Shown: one piece after another, positions 39,393 to 49,109 of the stretch
Layout: each line of letters begins with the position of its first letter
Numbering within the stretch: position 1 is the first letter of the stretch
Assembly (NCBI GenBank): GCA_016210565.1
Contig: JACQUA010000222.1
Coordinates: 1 to 64,000 of the forward strand
DNA length: 64,000 nucleotides
Direction of reading: 5' to 3'
Source: Chloroflexota bacterium
GTDB taxonomy: Bacteria > Chloroflexota > Dehalococcoidia > JACQUA01
The notes under the pieces: generated by a model
What the model was told of the DNA's origin: nothing
Seen by the model: the letters and a program-made list of their open reading frames with translations, nothing else
Database searches by the model: none
Position numbers and translations under genes: made by a program

Positions 39393-41720
39393 GTGCGGCC
39401 ATTGATGTCACCCTTATCTTTTTTCAATAGAATATCCCTGCAAAAGAAGATTAGCTTCTTTGTTCTCCTCGGGCTCGCCATTGCCCTGGGACTCTTTGCC
39501 TGGGTCGGCCTGCGGGCCGCCGGCGACAGTACCGACCGGACGCTCGAGGAACGCCTGGGCAACGCCCAACTGGTGGCCAACTTCGTGGACTCTATTCTGC
39601 TGCATATCGTGCAAGATACCCGGGAAGTTGCCCTCCTCAAGGGCATCTCCGACGCGGAGCAGGTGGAATTCCGGACCCGCTACCTGCGTCAGGACTTCGA
39701 GGAAATCGGCGTTCATGTCCACGAGCTCTTCCTGTTGAACGAATTGGGGGATACCGTGTGGGAAAGCTCGCCCCAATTGATGCAGGGGAGGTTTCCGCGC
39801 TTAGAATTCGCGGGGGGACTCTCGACCAGTCTGAGGACGGGATATTACATATCGGATGCTTTGAATTTCTCGGTTGAAGGAAGACCGGTGGTCATGGTGG
39901 CTTCGCTGCTGCCAGACCAGGAACAAGGCAAGCAACTGATACTCGGCGCCATCGTCGACCTATCCCCGCTAAGCACCCAGTGGTTTCTCAAGCCCTGGTC
40001 GCTGGGAAACACCGGGTATGCCGAGATCGTGGATGGAAAAGGGACGGTGCTGGCGCGCAGCTTCCCCGGCAGACCTCCCCGGTCGGAGGAGATAAGCGAC
40101 CACCCGGGAAAGTTTTCCGACCTCATCCGCGAGGGCAAAGCGGTGGTCAGGACCTGTCACCGGTGTCACGGCGGGGAAACGGAGCCGCCGAAACGGAGGG
40201 ATATCATCGCCTTTGCTCCCCTGTCGATGACTTCCTGGGGCGTGGCCTTGAGGCAGACGGAAGAGGAAGCCTTTGGGCCGGTCCGCAGTCTCCAGAACCA
40301 GCTCCTGATCTTCGCGGCGCTCCTGGCGCTGGCCTGCCTCATCCCCATCGCCTTCATGTCAAGAAGCGTGGTCACCCCCATCAAGGATCTCACCCAGGCA
40401 TCCAGGAGGATTGCCGGCGGAAACCTCGAGGGCGCCATCACCTCCAGGAGCGGAGATGAAATTGGCGAGCTGTCCCGGACCTTCGACCTGATGCGCATCA
40501 GGCTCCGGGACACCCAGAAAGAGCTGGAACGCTGGAACCGGGAGCTGGAAGAAAGGGTCGGGAAACGGACCGCCGAGCTCTCATACCAGTTGGAAATAGC
40601 TAAGATGCTGGGGTCGACACTGGAACTGGAAACCCTGCTGAAGAACGTCATGTCCAAACTGGGCGGCTTATTGGGTCCGGTCGGGGGCGAAGCCTATCTG
40701 CTGCTCCATAACCCGGGCCGAAAAGGGCTGGTGGTCCAGACCACCGCCGGGCAAACCGCAGATTATGCCGAACTGGAGCCCCCATTCAAAAAGATGGCCG
40801 AGGAGGCCTTTCTCAGCGGGAAAGTCCAGTACAACTTGTCGATCGACCCCTCGCCGGCCTTAAGCGACTTCAAAGACAAGAAGACGGCGGCCTGCATCGC
40901 CGTGCCTGTTCAGTCTTCCAACCGGGCCACAGGGGTGCTCCTGGTTATCGCCAGGCAGGAACTGGCGCTGGTAGGCGCCCAGGAAATTCACCTGGCGGAA
41001 GCCACCGCCCAGCAAATGGGCCTGGCCCTGGAAAACGCCTGGCTGCGCGGCCAGGTTGAGGAAATGGCCATCTTGCAGGAAAGGGACCGTATAGCCAGGG
41101 AAATACACGACGGCCTGGCGCAGACCCTGGCCTTTTTGAACCTCCAGTTCACCACCGTCAAGGAGCTGCTGGCTGAAGGGGAAACTGAAAAGGCCAAAGC
41201 GGAACTGAACAAGATGGTCAGGGCCACCGCCGACGCCTACGACGAAGTCCGGGCGACCATCGTCGGCCTGGACTCAGAGGCGAGACTGGCCCAGCGCGTG
41301 TCGGAAACCGGCTTCCTGCCCGTGGTCCGCCAGCTCGCCGGGCAGTTTACCGAACAGAGCGGCATACCCGCGGAATTGTCACTGCCCCGCGACGGGGTGG
41401 TCCAGATGCCCCTGCGCGTGCAGGTACAGCTCGTCCGGGTGGTCCAGGAAGCATTGAACAACATCCGCAAGCACGCGGTGGCCTCAAAAGCGTCGATACA
41501 ACTGGAAGAACAGGAGGGACAACTGGTGTTAAGAGTCACCGATGATGGCCGGGGCTTCAGCCCCGATTCGCCGTCCGCGGAAAAACACCTGGGACTGGGT
41601 ATCATGAAAAGCCGGGTGGAATCGCTGAACGGCAATTTCAGGATCGAAAGCACCCCGGGGTCGGGTACCAGGATTCTGGTCTCTCTGCCCCTGGACTCAG
41701 TGAGGGTCCCAATCGCATGA
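39393..41720 (+). CDS. NarX-like sensor histidine kinase with a haem-binding extracytoplasmic domain
   Basis: 775 residues from GTG; ATG 39405 is an alternative. A first membrane helix (residues ~20-40) is followed by a ~260-residue extracytoplasmic dCACHE-like domain. That domain ends with 'VVRTCHRCHGGETEPPKRRD', a CxxCH c-type haem motif at residues 255-259. A second membrane helix ('LLIFAALLALACLIPIAFM'), HAMP ('PIKDLTQASRRIAGGNLEG'), coiled-coil, GAF-like domain, HisKA_3 ('DRIAREIHDGLAQTLAF', phospho-His near 570) and HATPase_c ('VVQEALNNIRKHA', 'DDGRGF') follow. The NarL-type regulator starts within its stop (ATGA). It likely senses redox state or a haem ligand and controls the electron-transport genes downstream. 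Confidence 0.9.
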   Translation: MRPLMSPLSFFNRISLQKKISFFVLLGLAIALGLFAWVGLRAAGDSTDRTLEERLGNAQLVANFVDSILLHIVQDTREVALLKGISDAEQVEFRTRYLRQDFEEIGVHVHELFLLNELGDTVWESSPQLMQGRFPRLEFAGGLSTSLRTGYYISDALNFSVEGRPVVMVASLLPDQEQGKQLILGAIVDLSPLSTQWFLKPWSLGNTGYAEIVDGKGTVLARSFPGRPPRSEEISDHPGKFSDLIREGKAVVRTCHRCHGGETEPPKRRDIIAFAPLSMTSWGVALRQTEEEAFGPVRSLQNQLLIFAALLALACLIPIAFMSRSVVTPIKDLTQASRRIAGGNLEGAITSRSGDEIGELSRTFDLMRIRLRDTQKELERWNRELEERVGKRTAELSYQLEIAKMLGSTLELETLLKNVMSKLGGLLGPVGGEAYLLLHNPGRKGLVVQTTAGQTADYAELEPPFKKMAEEAFLSGKVQYNLSIDPSPALSDFKDKKTAACIAVPVQSSNRATGVLLVIARQELALVGAQEIHLAEATAQQMGLALENAWLRGQVEEMAILQERDRIAREIHDGLAQTLAFLNLQFTTVKELLAEGETEKAKAELNKMVRATADAYDEVRATIVGLDSEARLAQRVSETGFLPVVRQLAGQFTEQSGIPAELSLPRDGVVQMPLRVQVQLVRVVQEALNNIRKHAVASKASIQLEEQEGQLVLRVTDDGRGFSPDSPSAEKHLGLGIMKSRVESLNGNFRIESTPGSGTRILVSLPLDSVRVPIA

Positions 41721-42376
41721 GTGAAAAAATCAGGATAATGGTAACGGACGACCACAGGCTCTTCCGGGAGACCCTGGCGGGACTCCTCTCGGCCCAGCCG
41801 GACATGGAAATGGTGGGCGAGGCGAAGGACGGGGCGGAGGCCGTGGCCAAAGCCCGGGAGTTAATGCCGGACCTCATTCTCATGGACCTCTCCATGCCGG
41901 GCACCAACGGGCTGGAAGCTACGCGGGCCATTAAGAGCGAAATGCCCTACGTAAAGATCGTCATGCTGACCGTCCACGACGAAGACGAAAACCTGCTGGA
42001 AGCCATAAAAAGCGGGGCCCAGGGCTATCTCCTGAAAGACATCAGCAAGGAAGAACTCCTCTCTTCCATCAGGGGCATCCACCACGATGAGGCGCCTATC
42101 TCCCGCGTGATGGCCGGCAAAATCCTCCGGGAGTTCTCTCAAATTGCCCAGCAGTCCCAGGTCACCGCTACGCCCTACGAGGAGCTGACCGCCCGGGAAC
42201 AGGAGGTGCTCCGGCTGGTAGCCCGGGGCGCCAGCAACCGGGAAATAGCGACCACTCTCATAATCAGCGAGAACACCGTCAAGAACCACCTGCGCAATAT
42301 CCTGGCCAAGCTGCACCTCCAGACGCGCTACCAGGCCGCCTTCTATGCCATGAAAAAGGGGCTCATTAAGCCGTAG
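41717..42376 (+). CDS. NarL/FixJ-family response regulator (first copy)
   Basis: 219 residues overlapping the kinase by 4 nt. Receiver domain with '[10 protein letters not shown]' acidic pocket, phospho-accepting Asp57 in '[12 protein letters not shown]', Thr/Lys switch in '[20 protein letters not shown]' and 'YLLKD'. C-terminal LuxR-type HTH '[20 protein letters not shown]' and '[20 protein letters not shown]'. It is a transcription factor activated by the adjacent kinase. A close paralogue lies 361 bp downstream. Confidence 0.93.
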   Translation: MSEKIRIMVTDDHRLFRETLAGLLSAQPDMEMVGEAKDGAEAVAKARELMPDLILMDLSMPGTNGLEATRAIKSEMPYVKIVMLTVHDEDENLLEAIKSGAQGYLLKDISKEELLSSIRGIHHDEAPISRVMAGKILREFSQIAQQSQVTATPYEELTAREQEVLRLVARGASNREIATTLIISENTVKNHLRNILAKLHLQTRYQAAFYAMKKGLIKP

Positions 42377-42737
42377 CGGCACGCTGCGCGTGCCTTCCGT
42401 AGCGACACCCCCTGCGGGTGTCGTCCCCTGGCGCTCACCCACCCACGACCCCGACGCATCGCAGGTCGCTACGGCCACTTCTAAAGTGTTAGCCCTTTCA
42501 GGCACGGACCTCGGGACACAATAGCCCGTTTTTAGTCATTAATAGTAGCTTACAGCCATAGACGAATGGCAAGCCCCCGTGCTACACTAGTTCCCGATAG
42601 TCGGTTGGACTAGCCGGGCGGATCAAGAGTTCTTTGAGTTCATTGAGTTGTTGAGTCATTGAGTTATTGAGTTCCCCACCCCCGGTTGCTGACGGCTTCC
42701 TCTGAACTCAATAACCCAATAACCCCAGGGGGACCCG
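42377..42737. repeat. Repeat block between the two response regulators
   Basis: gcggcacgctgcgcgtgcc and gtagcgacaccccctgcggg hairpins (42377-42475), then an AT-richer patch with an extended -10 TGC-TACACT (42580-42588), a weak promoter candidate for the second regulator. Then quasi-tandem TTGAGTTCATTGAGTTGTTGAG units (42628-42675) whose complement recurs at 42700-42725, so the run can fold on itself. Confidence 0.6.
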
Positions 42738-43403
42738 ATGATGGAGCGGACAAAGGTACTACTAGCGGACGACCATAAGCTCTTCAGGGAAGGGTTGGCC
42801 TCTCTCCTCGAATCGCAAAAGGACATCGAGGTCGTGGGCCAGGCCCAGGACGGCGAAGAAGCCGTACGAAAAACACGGGAGTTGATGCCCGATTTGATCC
42901 TCATGGACCTCGGCATGCCGGTCATCAACGGTCAGGAGGCAACCAGGATAATCAAGAGTGAAATGCCATACGTTAAGATTGTGGTCCTGACGGTACACGA
43001 CGAAGACGAGAACCTGCTGGAGGCGGTCAAGAGCGGGGCGCAGGGCTACCTCCTGAAGAACATCGGAGTCAGCGAACTCCTGGAATCGATCAGGGGAATG
43101 TCCCGGGGGGAAGCCGCCATATCGAGGATCATGGCCGGTAAGATTCTGGGCGAATTTACCAGACTATCGCAGCAAAGCGCCATTGCCGCCGACCCCTCGG
43201 CCAACCTGACCATCCGCGAGCAGGAAGTGCTGCGCCTGGTGGCCAAAGGGGCCGGTAACGCCGAAATAGCTGCTAAGCTGGCTATCAGCGAGAACACCGT
43301 GAAGAACCACCTCCGGAACATCCTGGCCAAGTTGCACGTCCAGAACCGCTCCCAGGCGGCTTCTTTTGCCATGAAGAAAGGTCTGGTGAAGACCGGTGAC
43401 TGA
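42738..43403 (+). CDS. NarL/FixJ-family response regulator (second copy)
   Basis: 221 residues. Same order as the first copy: 'LADDHKLFREGL', Asp57 in '[12 protein letters not shown]', '[20 protein letters not shown]', 'GYLLKN', and HTH '[20 protein letters not shown]' with '[20 protein letters not shown]'. The recognition helix region is nearly identical to the first copy, so both probably bind similar DNA sites. The stop overlaps the start of the oxidoreductase gene by 8 nt, linking it to the electron-transport operon. Confidence 0.93.
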   Translation: MMERTKVLLADDHKLFREGLASLLESQKDIEVVGQAQDGEEAVRKTRELMPDLILMDLGMPVINGQEATRIIKSEMPYVKIVVLTVHDEDENLLEAVKSGAQGYLLKNIGVSELLESIRGMSRGEAAISRIMAGKILGEFTRLSQQSAIAADPSANLTIREQEVLRLVAKGAGNAEIAAKLAISENTVKNHLRNILAKLHVQNRSQAASFAMKKGLVKTGD

Positions 43404-45378
43404 AGACCGCGCCAGAGGCAAGTACCAGGTCGAACTCGTCGATTTTGACTACTACCGCAAACAAATCCCCTGCCAGACCGCCTGCCCGGTGCACACCGAC
43501 GCCCGCGGCTATGTCAACGCCGTCATCGAAGGCGACTACCAGGGCGGCTATGTCAGGGCCAGGGAACCCAACCCCTTCGCTTCCACCTGCGGCCGGGTCT
43601 GCGCCGCTCACTGCGAGAAAGCCTGCCGCCGGGGAAAGATTGACGCCCCCATAGCCATCCGCGCCTTGAAGCGATTCGTCTGTGAACCGTACGGCGTGGA
43701 GGCCAAGAGCCACGTTCCCCCGGCCAGGGGAAAAGGCAAGGTCGGTATGGCGCTCTTACCGGAAGAGTCGCCGTTGAACGCCGCCACCATCCAGAGCTTT
43801 ACCCAGCTATCGGTGGACCGGGCCAGGGCCGGCAGACGGGGGACCAGGACCGGAATCCCGGTGGCCGTAATCGGGGCCGGGCCGGCAGGGCTATCCGCCG
43901 CGCACGACCTCGCCATCCTGGGTCATAAGCCCACCATTTTCGAGGCCGCGCCCTATCCCGGCGGAATGACCCTGCTGGGCGTCCCGGAATACCGGTTGCC
44001 GCGAGACCTCCTGAAGCTGGAAATAGGGGAGATTCTCGACCTCGGGGTAGAGTTGAAACTGAATAGCCGCCTGGGGCAGGACTTCCTCCTCGGCGACCTC
44101 AGGAAACAGGGTTTTCAGGCCGTCTTCATTGCCATCGGCGCTCACAAGGACCGGGGAATGGAAATAGAAGGCGTTCAACTGGATGGGGTAATCGCCGCCG
44201 TGGACTTCCTCTTGAACATAAACCTGGGTTACCGCGTCCGGTTGGGAGACAAAGTTGTGGTTGTCGGCGGCGGCGATGTCGCTGTCGACGCCGCGCGCCT
44301 GGCCGCCAGATTGGGAGAGGTTTACGAGCAGTTGGCCACCGGGTCCCTCGTCACCGCGGTTGACGTCGCCCGCGGCGTCCTGCGCCTCGGCGTCAGGGAT
44401 GTGCACATGGTGTACCGGGGCGCCCGCGAGGAGATGCGGGCATCCGAAGAAGAGCTGACCGGCGCCCTGGAAGAGGGCATCGCACTGCATACCGCTCTGA
44501 CGCCAAAACGGATCGTCGGCGGCAACGGAAAAGTGGCCGGCCTGGAGGTCGTCGCCACAAAGTCGGTCTATGACGAAAAAGGGAGACGGTCCCTGGTCCC
44601 GGTACCGGGTTCCGAGACCGTTCTCGAATGCAGCTCGATCATCATGGCCGTGGGCCAACAGAGCGACCTGTCCTTTGTCCGACCCGAGGACGGGATTGAA
44701 ACAACGCGGCAAAACACCATCCGGGCTGACACGGAAACCTTGGCCACCACCGCCCCGGGAGTTTTCGCCGGCGGTGACGTGGTTTTCGGGCCGCGTACCA
44801 TAATCGAGGCCGTAGCTGACGGCCACAAGGCAGCCAGGGCCATGCACAACTACCTCAGCAAGGGTAGGGCCGGAATGGTCCGCAAGGGCTGGCTCATGGA
44901 AGTCCCCCTCAGCTATCTGCCCCGGACACAATACATAGAAGCACCAAGAACCAACCCGGCCAAGATTTCCCTGGACCGGCGCACCGGCATCTCCGAAGTG
45001 GAGACGGTGTTTGACAGCCGGTCGGCCTACGAGCAGGCGCACCGCTGTCTCAAATGCCATATCCAGACCGTATTCGATAGCGACCGGTGCATCCTTTGCG
45101 GCGGCTGTGTGGATATCTGCCCCAGGGACTGTTTGAAGCTGGTCCCGGTGGAAGAACTGGAAGGGAGTGACGACATGCAGGCCGTCGTCCGGGGAAGATA
45201 CGGAACGGAGTTGAAGGCCTTCCGGGAGGCCCGAAACAAAGGACTTCCCAGCCGGGCAACGGCCATGATCAAGGACGAAACGAAATGTATCCGCTGCGGG
45301 CTGTGCTACAGGCGCTGTCCTACCAGCGCCATCACCATGGAAGCCTTCTGGTTTGAAGAGAAACTCGTGGAAGAATAG
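43396..45378 (+). CDS. FAD-dependent NAD(P) oxidoreductase with Fe-S domains (GltD-like)
   Basis: 660 residues from GTG. N-terminal Fe-S domain of the GltD/dihydropyrimidine-dehydrogenase type ('PCQTACPVHTDARGYV', 'STCGRVCAAHCEKACRRGKI'). Then a FAD Rossmann motif 'VAVIGAGPAGLSAAHDLAIL', 'GVPEYRLPRDLL', an NAD(P) site 'VVVVGGGDVAVDAARLA', and 'GVFAGGDVV'. The C-terminus has two [4Fe-4S] motifs: 'CILCGGCVDICPRDC' and 'CIRCGLCYRRCP'. This fusion moves electrons between NAD(P)H, flavin and Fe-S carriers. Located just before cytochrome b and Rieske genes, it is a candidate electron entry point to the quinone or bc complex; the partner is inferred. Confidence 0.9.
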   Translation: MTEDRARGKYQVELVDFDYYRKQIPCQTACPVHTDARGYVNAVIEGDYQGGYVRAREPNPFASTCGRVCAAHCEKACRRGKIDAPIAIRALKRFVCEPYGVEAKSHVPPARGKGKVGMALLPEESPLNAATIQSFTQLSVDRARAGRRGTRTGIPVAVIGAGPAGLSAAHDLAILGHKPTIFEAAPYPGGMTLLGVPEYRLPRDLLKLEIGEILDLGVELKLNSRLGQDFLLGDLRKQGFQAVFIAIGAHKDRGMEIEGVQLDGVIAAVDFLLNINLGYRVRLGDKVVVVGGGDVAVDAARLAARLGEVYEQLATGSLVTAVDVARGVLRLGVRDVHMVYRGAREEMRASEEELTGALEEGIALHTALTPKRIVGGNGKVAGLEVVATKSVYDEKGRRSLVPVPGSETVLECSSIIMAVGQQSDLSFVRPEDGIETTRQNTIRADTETLATTAPGVFAGGDVVFGPRTIIEAVADGHKAARAMHNYLSKGRAGMVRKGWLMEVPLSYLPRTQYIEAPRTNPAKISLDRRTGISEVETVFDSRSAYEQAHRCLKCHIQTVFDSDRCILCGGCVDICPRDCLKLVPVEELEGSDDMQAVVRGRYGTELKAFREARNKGLPSRATAMIKDETKCIRCGLCYRRCPTSAITMEAFWFEEKLVEE

Positions 45379-45387
45379 TGCGAGCGA

Positions 45388-45453
45388 GAATCCAGAATTC
45401 AGAATTCATGACTGCCAGGCCGTTCTGGCTTCTGAATTCTGAATTCTGGATTC
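45388..45453. repeat. Perfect 20-bp inverted repeat between operon genes
   Basis: GAATCCAGAATTCAGAATTC (45388-45407) and its complement (45434-45453), with an inner gccag/ctggc hairpin. It is made of CAGAATT quasi-repeats. It could attenuate or stabilise the operon mRNA; no T-tract follows. Confidence 0.8.
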
Positions 45454-45481
45454 TGGATTCTTATAGCGAAGGAAAAACAGC

Positions 45482-47041
45482 ATGGACGTCATAGAGCGAA
45501 CTGAGACTGAGCCACCCCCCGCCAACGGCCGGTCACCCCTGGACCGGCTGCGGGCAAGCGCTTTCTGGCGCTCCATGTTCCGGCAGGGCTATCCCGGCAC
45601 CGAAGAGAACCGGGCCATGGTCATGTTCAACAGCTTCTTCCTCCACATTCACCCGGTCAAGGTAAAGAAGCACACTCTGAAGATATCGTACTCATGGGGA
45701 CTCGGCGTTATCGCCGCATTCCTTTTCTTCCTGCTGACGATCACCGGAGGCATCCTGATGTTCCTGTACGTGCCCTCGGTGGATCAGGCCTATCAGAATA
45801 TGCAGGACATGGAGACTTCGGTCACCTTCGGCATGATGCTGCGCAACCTCCACCGCTGGGGCGCCCACCTCATGGTGCTGGTGGTCTTCCTGCACATGTG
45901 CCGGGTATTCTTTACGGGAGGCTACAAGGCCCCCAGGGAGGCCAACTGGGTCGTCGGCGTGCTCCTCTGGCTATTCACCCTCTTACTCAGTTTCACCGGC
46001 TATCTTCTTCCCTACGACCAGCTTTCCTACTGGGCCATCACCGTTTCCACCAACATCGCCGGCTATACCCCGATAATCGGGGAACAGGCGCGGACCTTCC
46101 TGCTGGGCGCCTTTGACGTGGGACAGGCAGCACTGCAGCGGTTCTACGGCCTGCACATCTTCTTGCTGCCTACTGTAGTCATCGTTCTCATGGGAATTCA
46201 TTTCTGGAGAGTGCGCAAAGACGGCGGCCTGTCGGCGCCGCTCAGCGAAACTGCCGCGTCCGAGGTTGCCGATGTCAGGCGCCTGCCCCCCTTCGGGACC
46301 GGAGAGCCGACACAGCTCCTGCCCGACCGCCCCGCCCGCACCTACGGCCTCATGGCCCTGATGAAACGGACCAGCCCGATGGTGGAAAAAGGCCCGGACA
46401 ACTCAGTGTTCTCCTGGCCGCACCTTATGGTCATGGAGCTGCTGGCTATCCTGAGCACCAGCGTCTTTCTTTTCGTTCTTTCGATGTTTGTAAACGCCCC
46501 CCTCCGAGGTTGGGCCAACCCCGACGTGACCGAGAACCCGGCCAAGGCGCCCTGGTACTTCTCCAACCTCCAGGAGATCCTGCTTCACATGAGTCCCGCC
46601 CTTTCGGGCGTCATCATCCCCAGCCTGGTCATTTTAGTTCTCATGGCCATCCCCTATGTGGAGCGCCGGCAGGACGATACGGGGATATGGTTCGCCTCCC
46701 GCAAAGGAAGGGTGCTCTCTTTCTGGTCGGCTATTTACACCACTGTGGCCCTGGTGGCATTGATCCTGTTCGACGAATACGTGGGCGTGCGGCAGTTGGT
46801 CAGCTCTCCCGCCATCTTTCCAGAGTGGATAATCCCCAGCGGCGTCATGGCGGCGCTGATGGCGATCCTTTATGTGGGTATCAAGCGATGGCGGCCCAAC
46901 GGACGCGAAATCGCCCTGGCCTACTTCACCGCCTTCGTGACAACTTACATCGTCACGACCATCAGCGGCCAGTTCTTCCGGGGCATCGGCCTGCACCTGA
47001 CCCCGGTGTGGAACCTGCCCCCGGGCGGGCTGACGTTCTGA
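45482..47041 (+). CDS. Cytochrome b (b6/subunit IV fused) of a bc-type complex
   Basis: 519 residues, AAGGAAAAACAGC before ATG. About nine membrane helices. Haem-ligand histidines are visible as '[20 protein letters not shown]' and '[20 protein letters not shown]' + 'HFW'. '[15 protein letters not shown]' is the conserved loop. The second half, beginning near '[19 protein letters not shown]', corresponds to subunit IV, with '[13 protein letters not shown]' in place of the quinol-site PEWY motif. It oxidises quinol and passes electrons to the Rieske protein encoded next. Confidence 0.92.
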   Translation: MDVIERTETEPPPANGRSPLDRLRASAFWRSMFRQGYPGTEENRAMVMFNSFFLHIHPVKVKKHTLKISYSWGLGVIAAFLFFLLTITGGILMFLYVPSVDQAYQNMQDMETSVTFGMMLRNLHRWGAHLMVLVVFLHMCRVFFTGGYKAPREANWVVGVLLWLFTLLLSFTGYLLPYDQLSYWAITVSTNIAGYTPIIGEQARTFLLGAFDVGQAALQRFYGLHIFLLPTVVIVLMGIHFWRVRKDGGLSAPLSETAASEVADVRRLPPFGTGEPTQLLPDRPARTYGLMALMKRTSPMVEKGPDNSVFSWPHLMVMELLAILSTSVFLFVLSMFVNAPLRGWANPDVTENPAKAPWYFSNLQEILLHMSPALSGVIIPSLVILVLMAIPYVERRQDDTGIWFASRKGRVLSFWSAIYTTVALVALILFDEYVGVRQLVSSPAIFPEWIIPSGVMAALMAILYVGIKRWRPNGREIALAYFTAFVTTYIVTTISGQFFRGIGLHLTPVWNLPPGGLTF

Positions 47042-47131
47042 GGGCTGTCAGCAGCCGACAGCCGATAGCCGATGGCTGTTAGCTGATAGTCATTTTCATT
47101 TCTGCATTCTCCCGATAGGAGTTCTACTTCT
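47042..47131. repeat. CAGCCGATAG quasi-tandem units
   Basis: gctgtcagcagccgacagccgatagccgatggctgttagctgatag, a self-complementary run before the Rieske gene. Confidence 0.6.
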
Positions 47132-47665
47132 ATGGCACAGCAAAACATTGACGGTCCTCCACAGCAGGCAAAAGGCGTCACCCGCCGTGATTTTCTCAGA
47201 CTGGGCGTCTGGGCGGGCCTCTTCATTCTGGCGGCCGAAGGTCTGGCCGCCACCGTGGCATCCCTGTGGCCCAGGGCCAAGGCGGGCGGCTTCGGCAGCG
47301 TCGTCACCGCCGGCAAAGTGGGAGACTTCCCGGTAGGCTCGATGACCTATTTCCCTGAATACCGTTTCTACCTTTCGCGGGTGGAAGACGGTTTCCTGGC
47401 CCTCAACCGCAAGTGCACCCACCTGGGCTGCGTGGTCCCCTGGCAAAAGGATGAGCAAAGCGAGGACAAACTCGCTCCCAAAGGCAGACTCAACTGTCCC
47501 TGCCACGCGGGTATCTACAACCGCTACGGGCAAGTAGTCGGCGGCCCGCCCCCTCGTCCTCTGGACCTCCACCCCATAGCCATAGAGGGGGGCGTCATAA
47601 AAGTCGATACGGGCAAGATCGTCCTGAGAGAGACCTACAGTCCCTCGCAGGCAACCAGGGTGTGA
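47132..47665 (+). CDS. Rieske iron-sulfur protein
   Basis: 177 residues. A Tat-type N-terminus 'VTRRDFLRLGVWAGLFILAA' serves as membrane anchor and export signal. The [2Fe-2S] ligands are in 'CTHLGCVVPW' and 'CPCHAGIYN', followed by 'GGPPPRPLDLH', the Pro loop. It accepts electrons from quinol in the bc complex with cytochrome b just upstream. AGGAG about 10 nt before ATG. Confidence 0.93.
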   Translation: MAQQNIDGPPQQAKGVTRRDFLRLGVWAGLFILAAEGLAATVASLWPRAKAGGFGSVVTAGKVGDFPVGSMTYFPEYRFYLSRVEDGFLALNRKCTHLGCVVPWQKDEQSEDKLAPKGRLNCPCHAGIYNRYGQVVGGPPPRPLDLHPIAIEGGVIKVDTGKIVLRETYSPSQATRV

Positions 47666-47689
47666 CACGCTCGTGCCGAAAATCAAATG

Positions 47690-47850
47690 TCAAAAACCAA
47701 GATGAACAATGACAGAACAAAAGTCAAAAATGAACAGTCGGCAGTCAGCCGTCAGCGATCAACTGTTAGCTGACAGACAATGTCTGGCAACCGACAGCCT
47801 TTTTGCATTTTGGTTTGTCATTTTGAGTTTTGCATTTTGATTTTCGATTT
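47690..47850. repeat. Quasi-tandem AAAATGAACA/GTCAGC/CATTTTG units
   Basis: caaaaaccaagatgaacaatgac, gtcggcagtcagccgtcagcg and gcattttggtttgtcattttgagttttgcattttg. The first and last runs are partly complementary, so the region can fold. No gene. Confidence 0.6.
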
Positions 47851-47885
47851 TTCCCCGGTAAGGACTTTGCACATAAGGGAATACA

Positions 47886-48731
47886 GTGAACGACCTGCAA
47901 AAGAAAACGGTTATCTCCGCCCTCATGATACTGGCCATGGCTGTCCTCGTTCCGGTGTACTGGCTCCGGGAACCAGCCCGCCAGGAGGCGGCTGCCACCC
48001 GGATCAAGCACGAGGCCGCGACCCGCGGGGCCGAGTTCTTCCTTTCCAACTGCAGCCTTTGCCACGGCAGGACCGGAGACCTCCTGCCGGGGCGAAATCT
48101 CCGCCAGACACAGATGGACGAGGCAGCGCTGGCCAAAGTCATCTCGAGGGGCCGCCCGGGTACGGGCATGCCGGCCTTCGGCGCTGAAGACGGCGGTATG
48201 CTGAAAAAATTTGAAATAGGCGAGCTGACAACCTTCCTTCTCAACTGGGACCAGTCGTTGATAGAGTCCGCCGCCGCGCATCTCCCCCCGGCGGCGGCTG
48301 CCCCGATTTCCACACCGTCGCCCCCCCCCTTGCCCACCGCCACACCCAAACCGGTCGTCACCCCCAAACCCGGCCCTGCAACTACCATTCCGGGACCCAC
48401 ACCCACGACCAGACCCACTGCACCGCCAACGGCTACCGAAAAGCCTTTCACGCCCGCCGCCACCAAACCGGCCCCGGCAGCTACCCCACCCGCGCCAACC
48501 GCCGCCGGAGACATCCAGCGAGGACGGACCGTCTATGCCAGCCTCGGCTGCGCCGCCTGTCACGGCGCCGAGGGACAGGGGGGCATCGGCCCGGCGTTGA
48601 AAGGCAAAGATGCAGCCTCCGTGAAGAGCGCCATAAGAAGCGGGAAGGGAACGATGCCTGCCTTTTCCCCTGCCCAGCTCACCGACGCCGACCTGGACAA
48701 TATCATCGCCTTCCTGGCCAGCCTGAAATAA
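47886..48731 (+). CDS. Membrane-anchored dihaem cytochrome c
   Basis: 281 residues from GTG (AAGGGA upstream). An N-terminal membrane helix anchors the protein. Two CxxCH haem sites: '[12 protein letters not shown]' at residues 56-60 and '[19 protein letters not shown]' at residues 222-226. Met ligands are likely in 'GTGMPAFG' and '[12 protein letters not shown]'. A ~70-residue Pro/Thr/Ala linker joins the two domains, allowing a swinging movement. It is the probable electron acceptor of the bc complex. Confidence 0.92.
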   Translation: MNDLQKKTVISALMILAMAVLVPVYWLREPARQEAAATRIKHEAATRGAEFFLSNCSLCHGRTGDLLPGRNLRQTQMDEAALAKVISRGRPGTGMPAFGAEDGGMLKKFEIGELTTFLLNWDQSLIESAAAHLPPAAAAPISTPSPPPLPTATPKPVVTPKPGPATTIPGPTPTTRPTAPPTATEKPFTPAATKPAPAATPPAPTAAGDIQRGRTVYASLGCAACHGAEGQGGIGPALKGKDAASVKSAIRSGKGTMPAFSPAQLTDADLDNIIAFLASLK

Positions 48732-49109
48732 GACCGGCGCCTCAGGCGTCAGTGGCACAGGCGTCCCGCCTGTGAGTAACCCATGTCTTTAGCCTTGCCG
48801 CGGAGCAGGGAAAAGCGATATGTTCTGACAGGCGAAATGGTGGTCGGGCAGGCCCCGTCAGTTTCTAGCCTCGCAGCGGTACGGCATTGCATGCCCCGGC
48901 AGGCAGCACCTGAGGCCTGCCCCCGGGACCAGCCACTTGTAAGGTAGTTTGTAATGTTCACCCGGTATACTACTTCGGACCGCTCAGTCTCAGTGATTTC
49001 AGTCGCGGTTGGGCCAGGAAAGGACGAGAATAAGAAGAATGGGACCCTGATAGTCCGCCTTCACCCCGTAGTGACATTGTGAAGACAGTTTTGAACCAAG
49101 GAGTAGATT
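48732..49109. other. Gene-free stretch with a hairpin repeat and possible promoter
   Basis: A cacaggcgtcccgcctgtg hairpin lies near 48757-48775. TATACT at 48966-48971, in AT-richer DNA, may be the -10 box for the next gene. No coding sequence recognised. Confidence 0.45.

Noticed and set aside
43891-45060. 389-codon open frame antisense to the FAD/Fe-S oxidoreductase
   Set aside because: The sense gene carries FAD, NAD and Fe-S motifs in order; the antisense frame has no recognisable domain.
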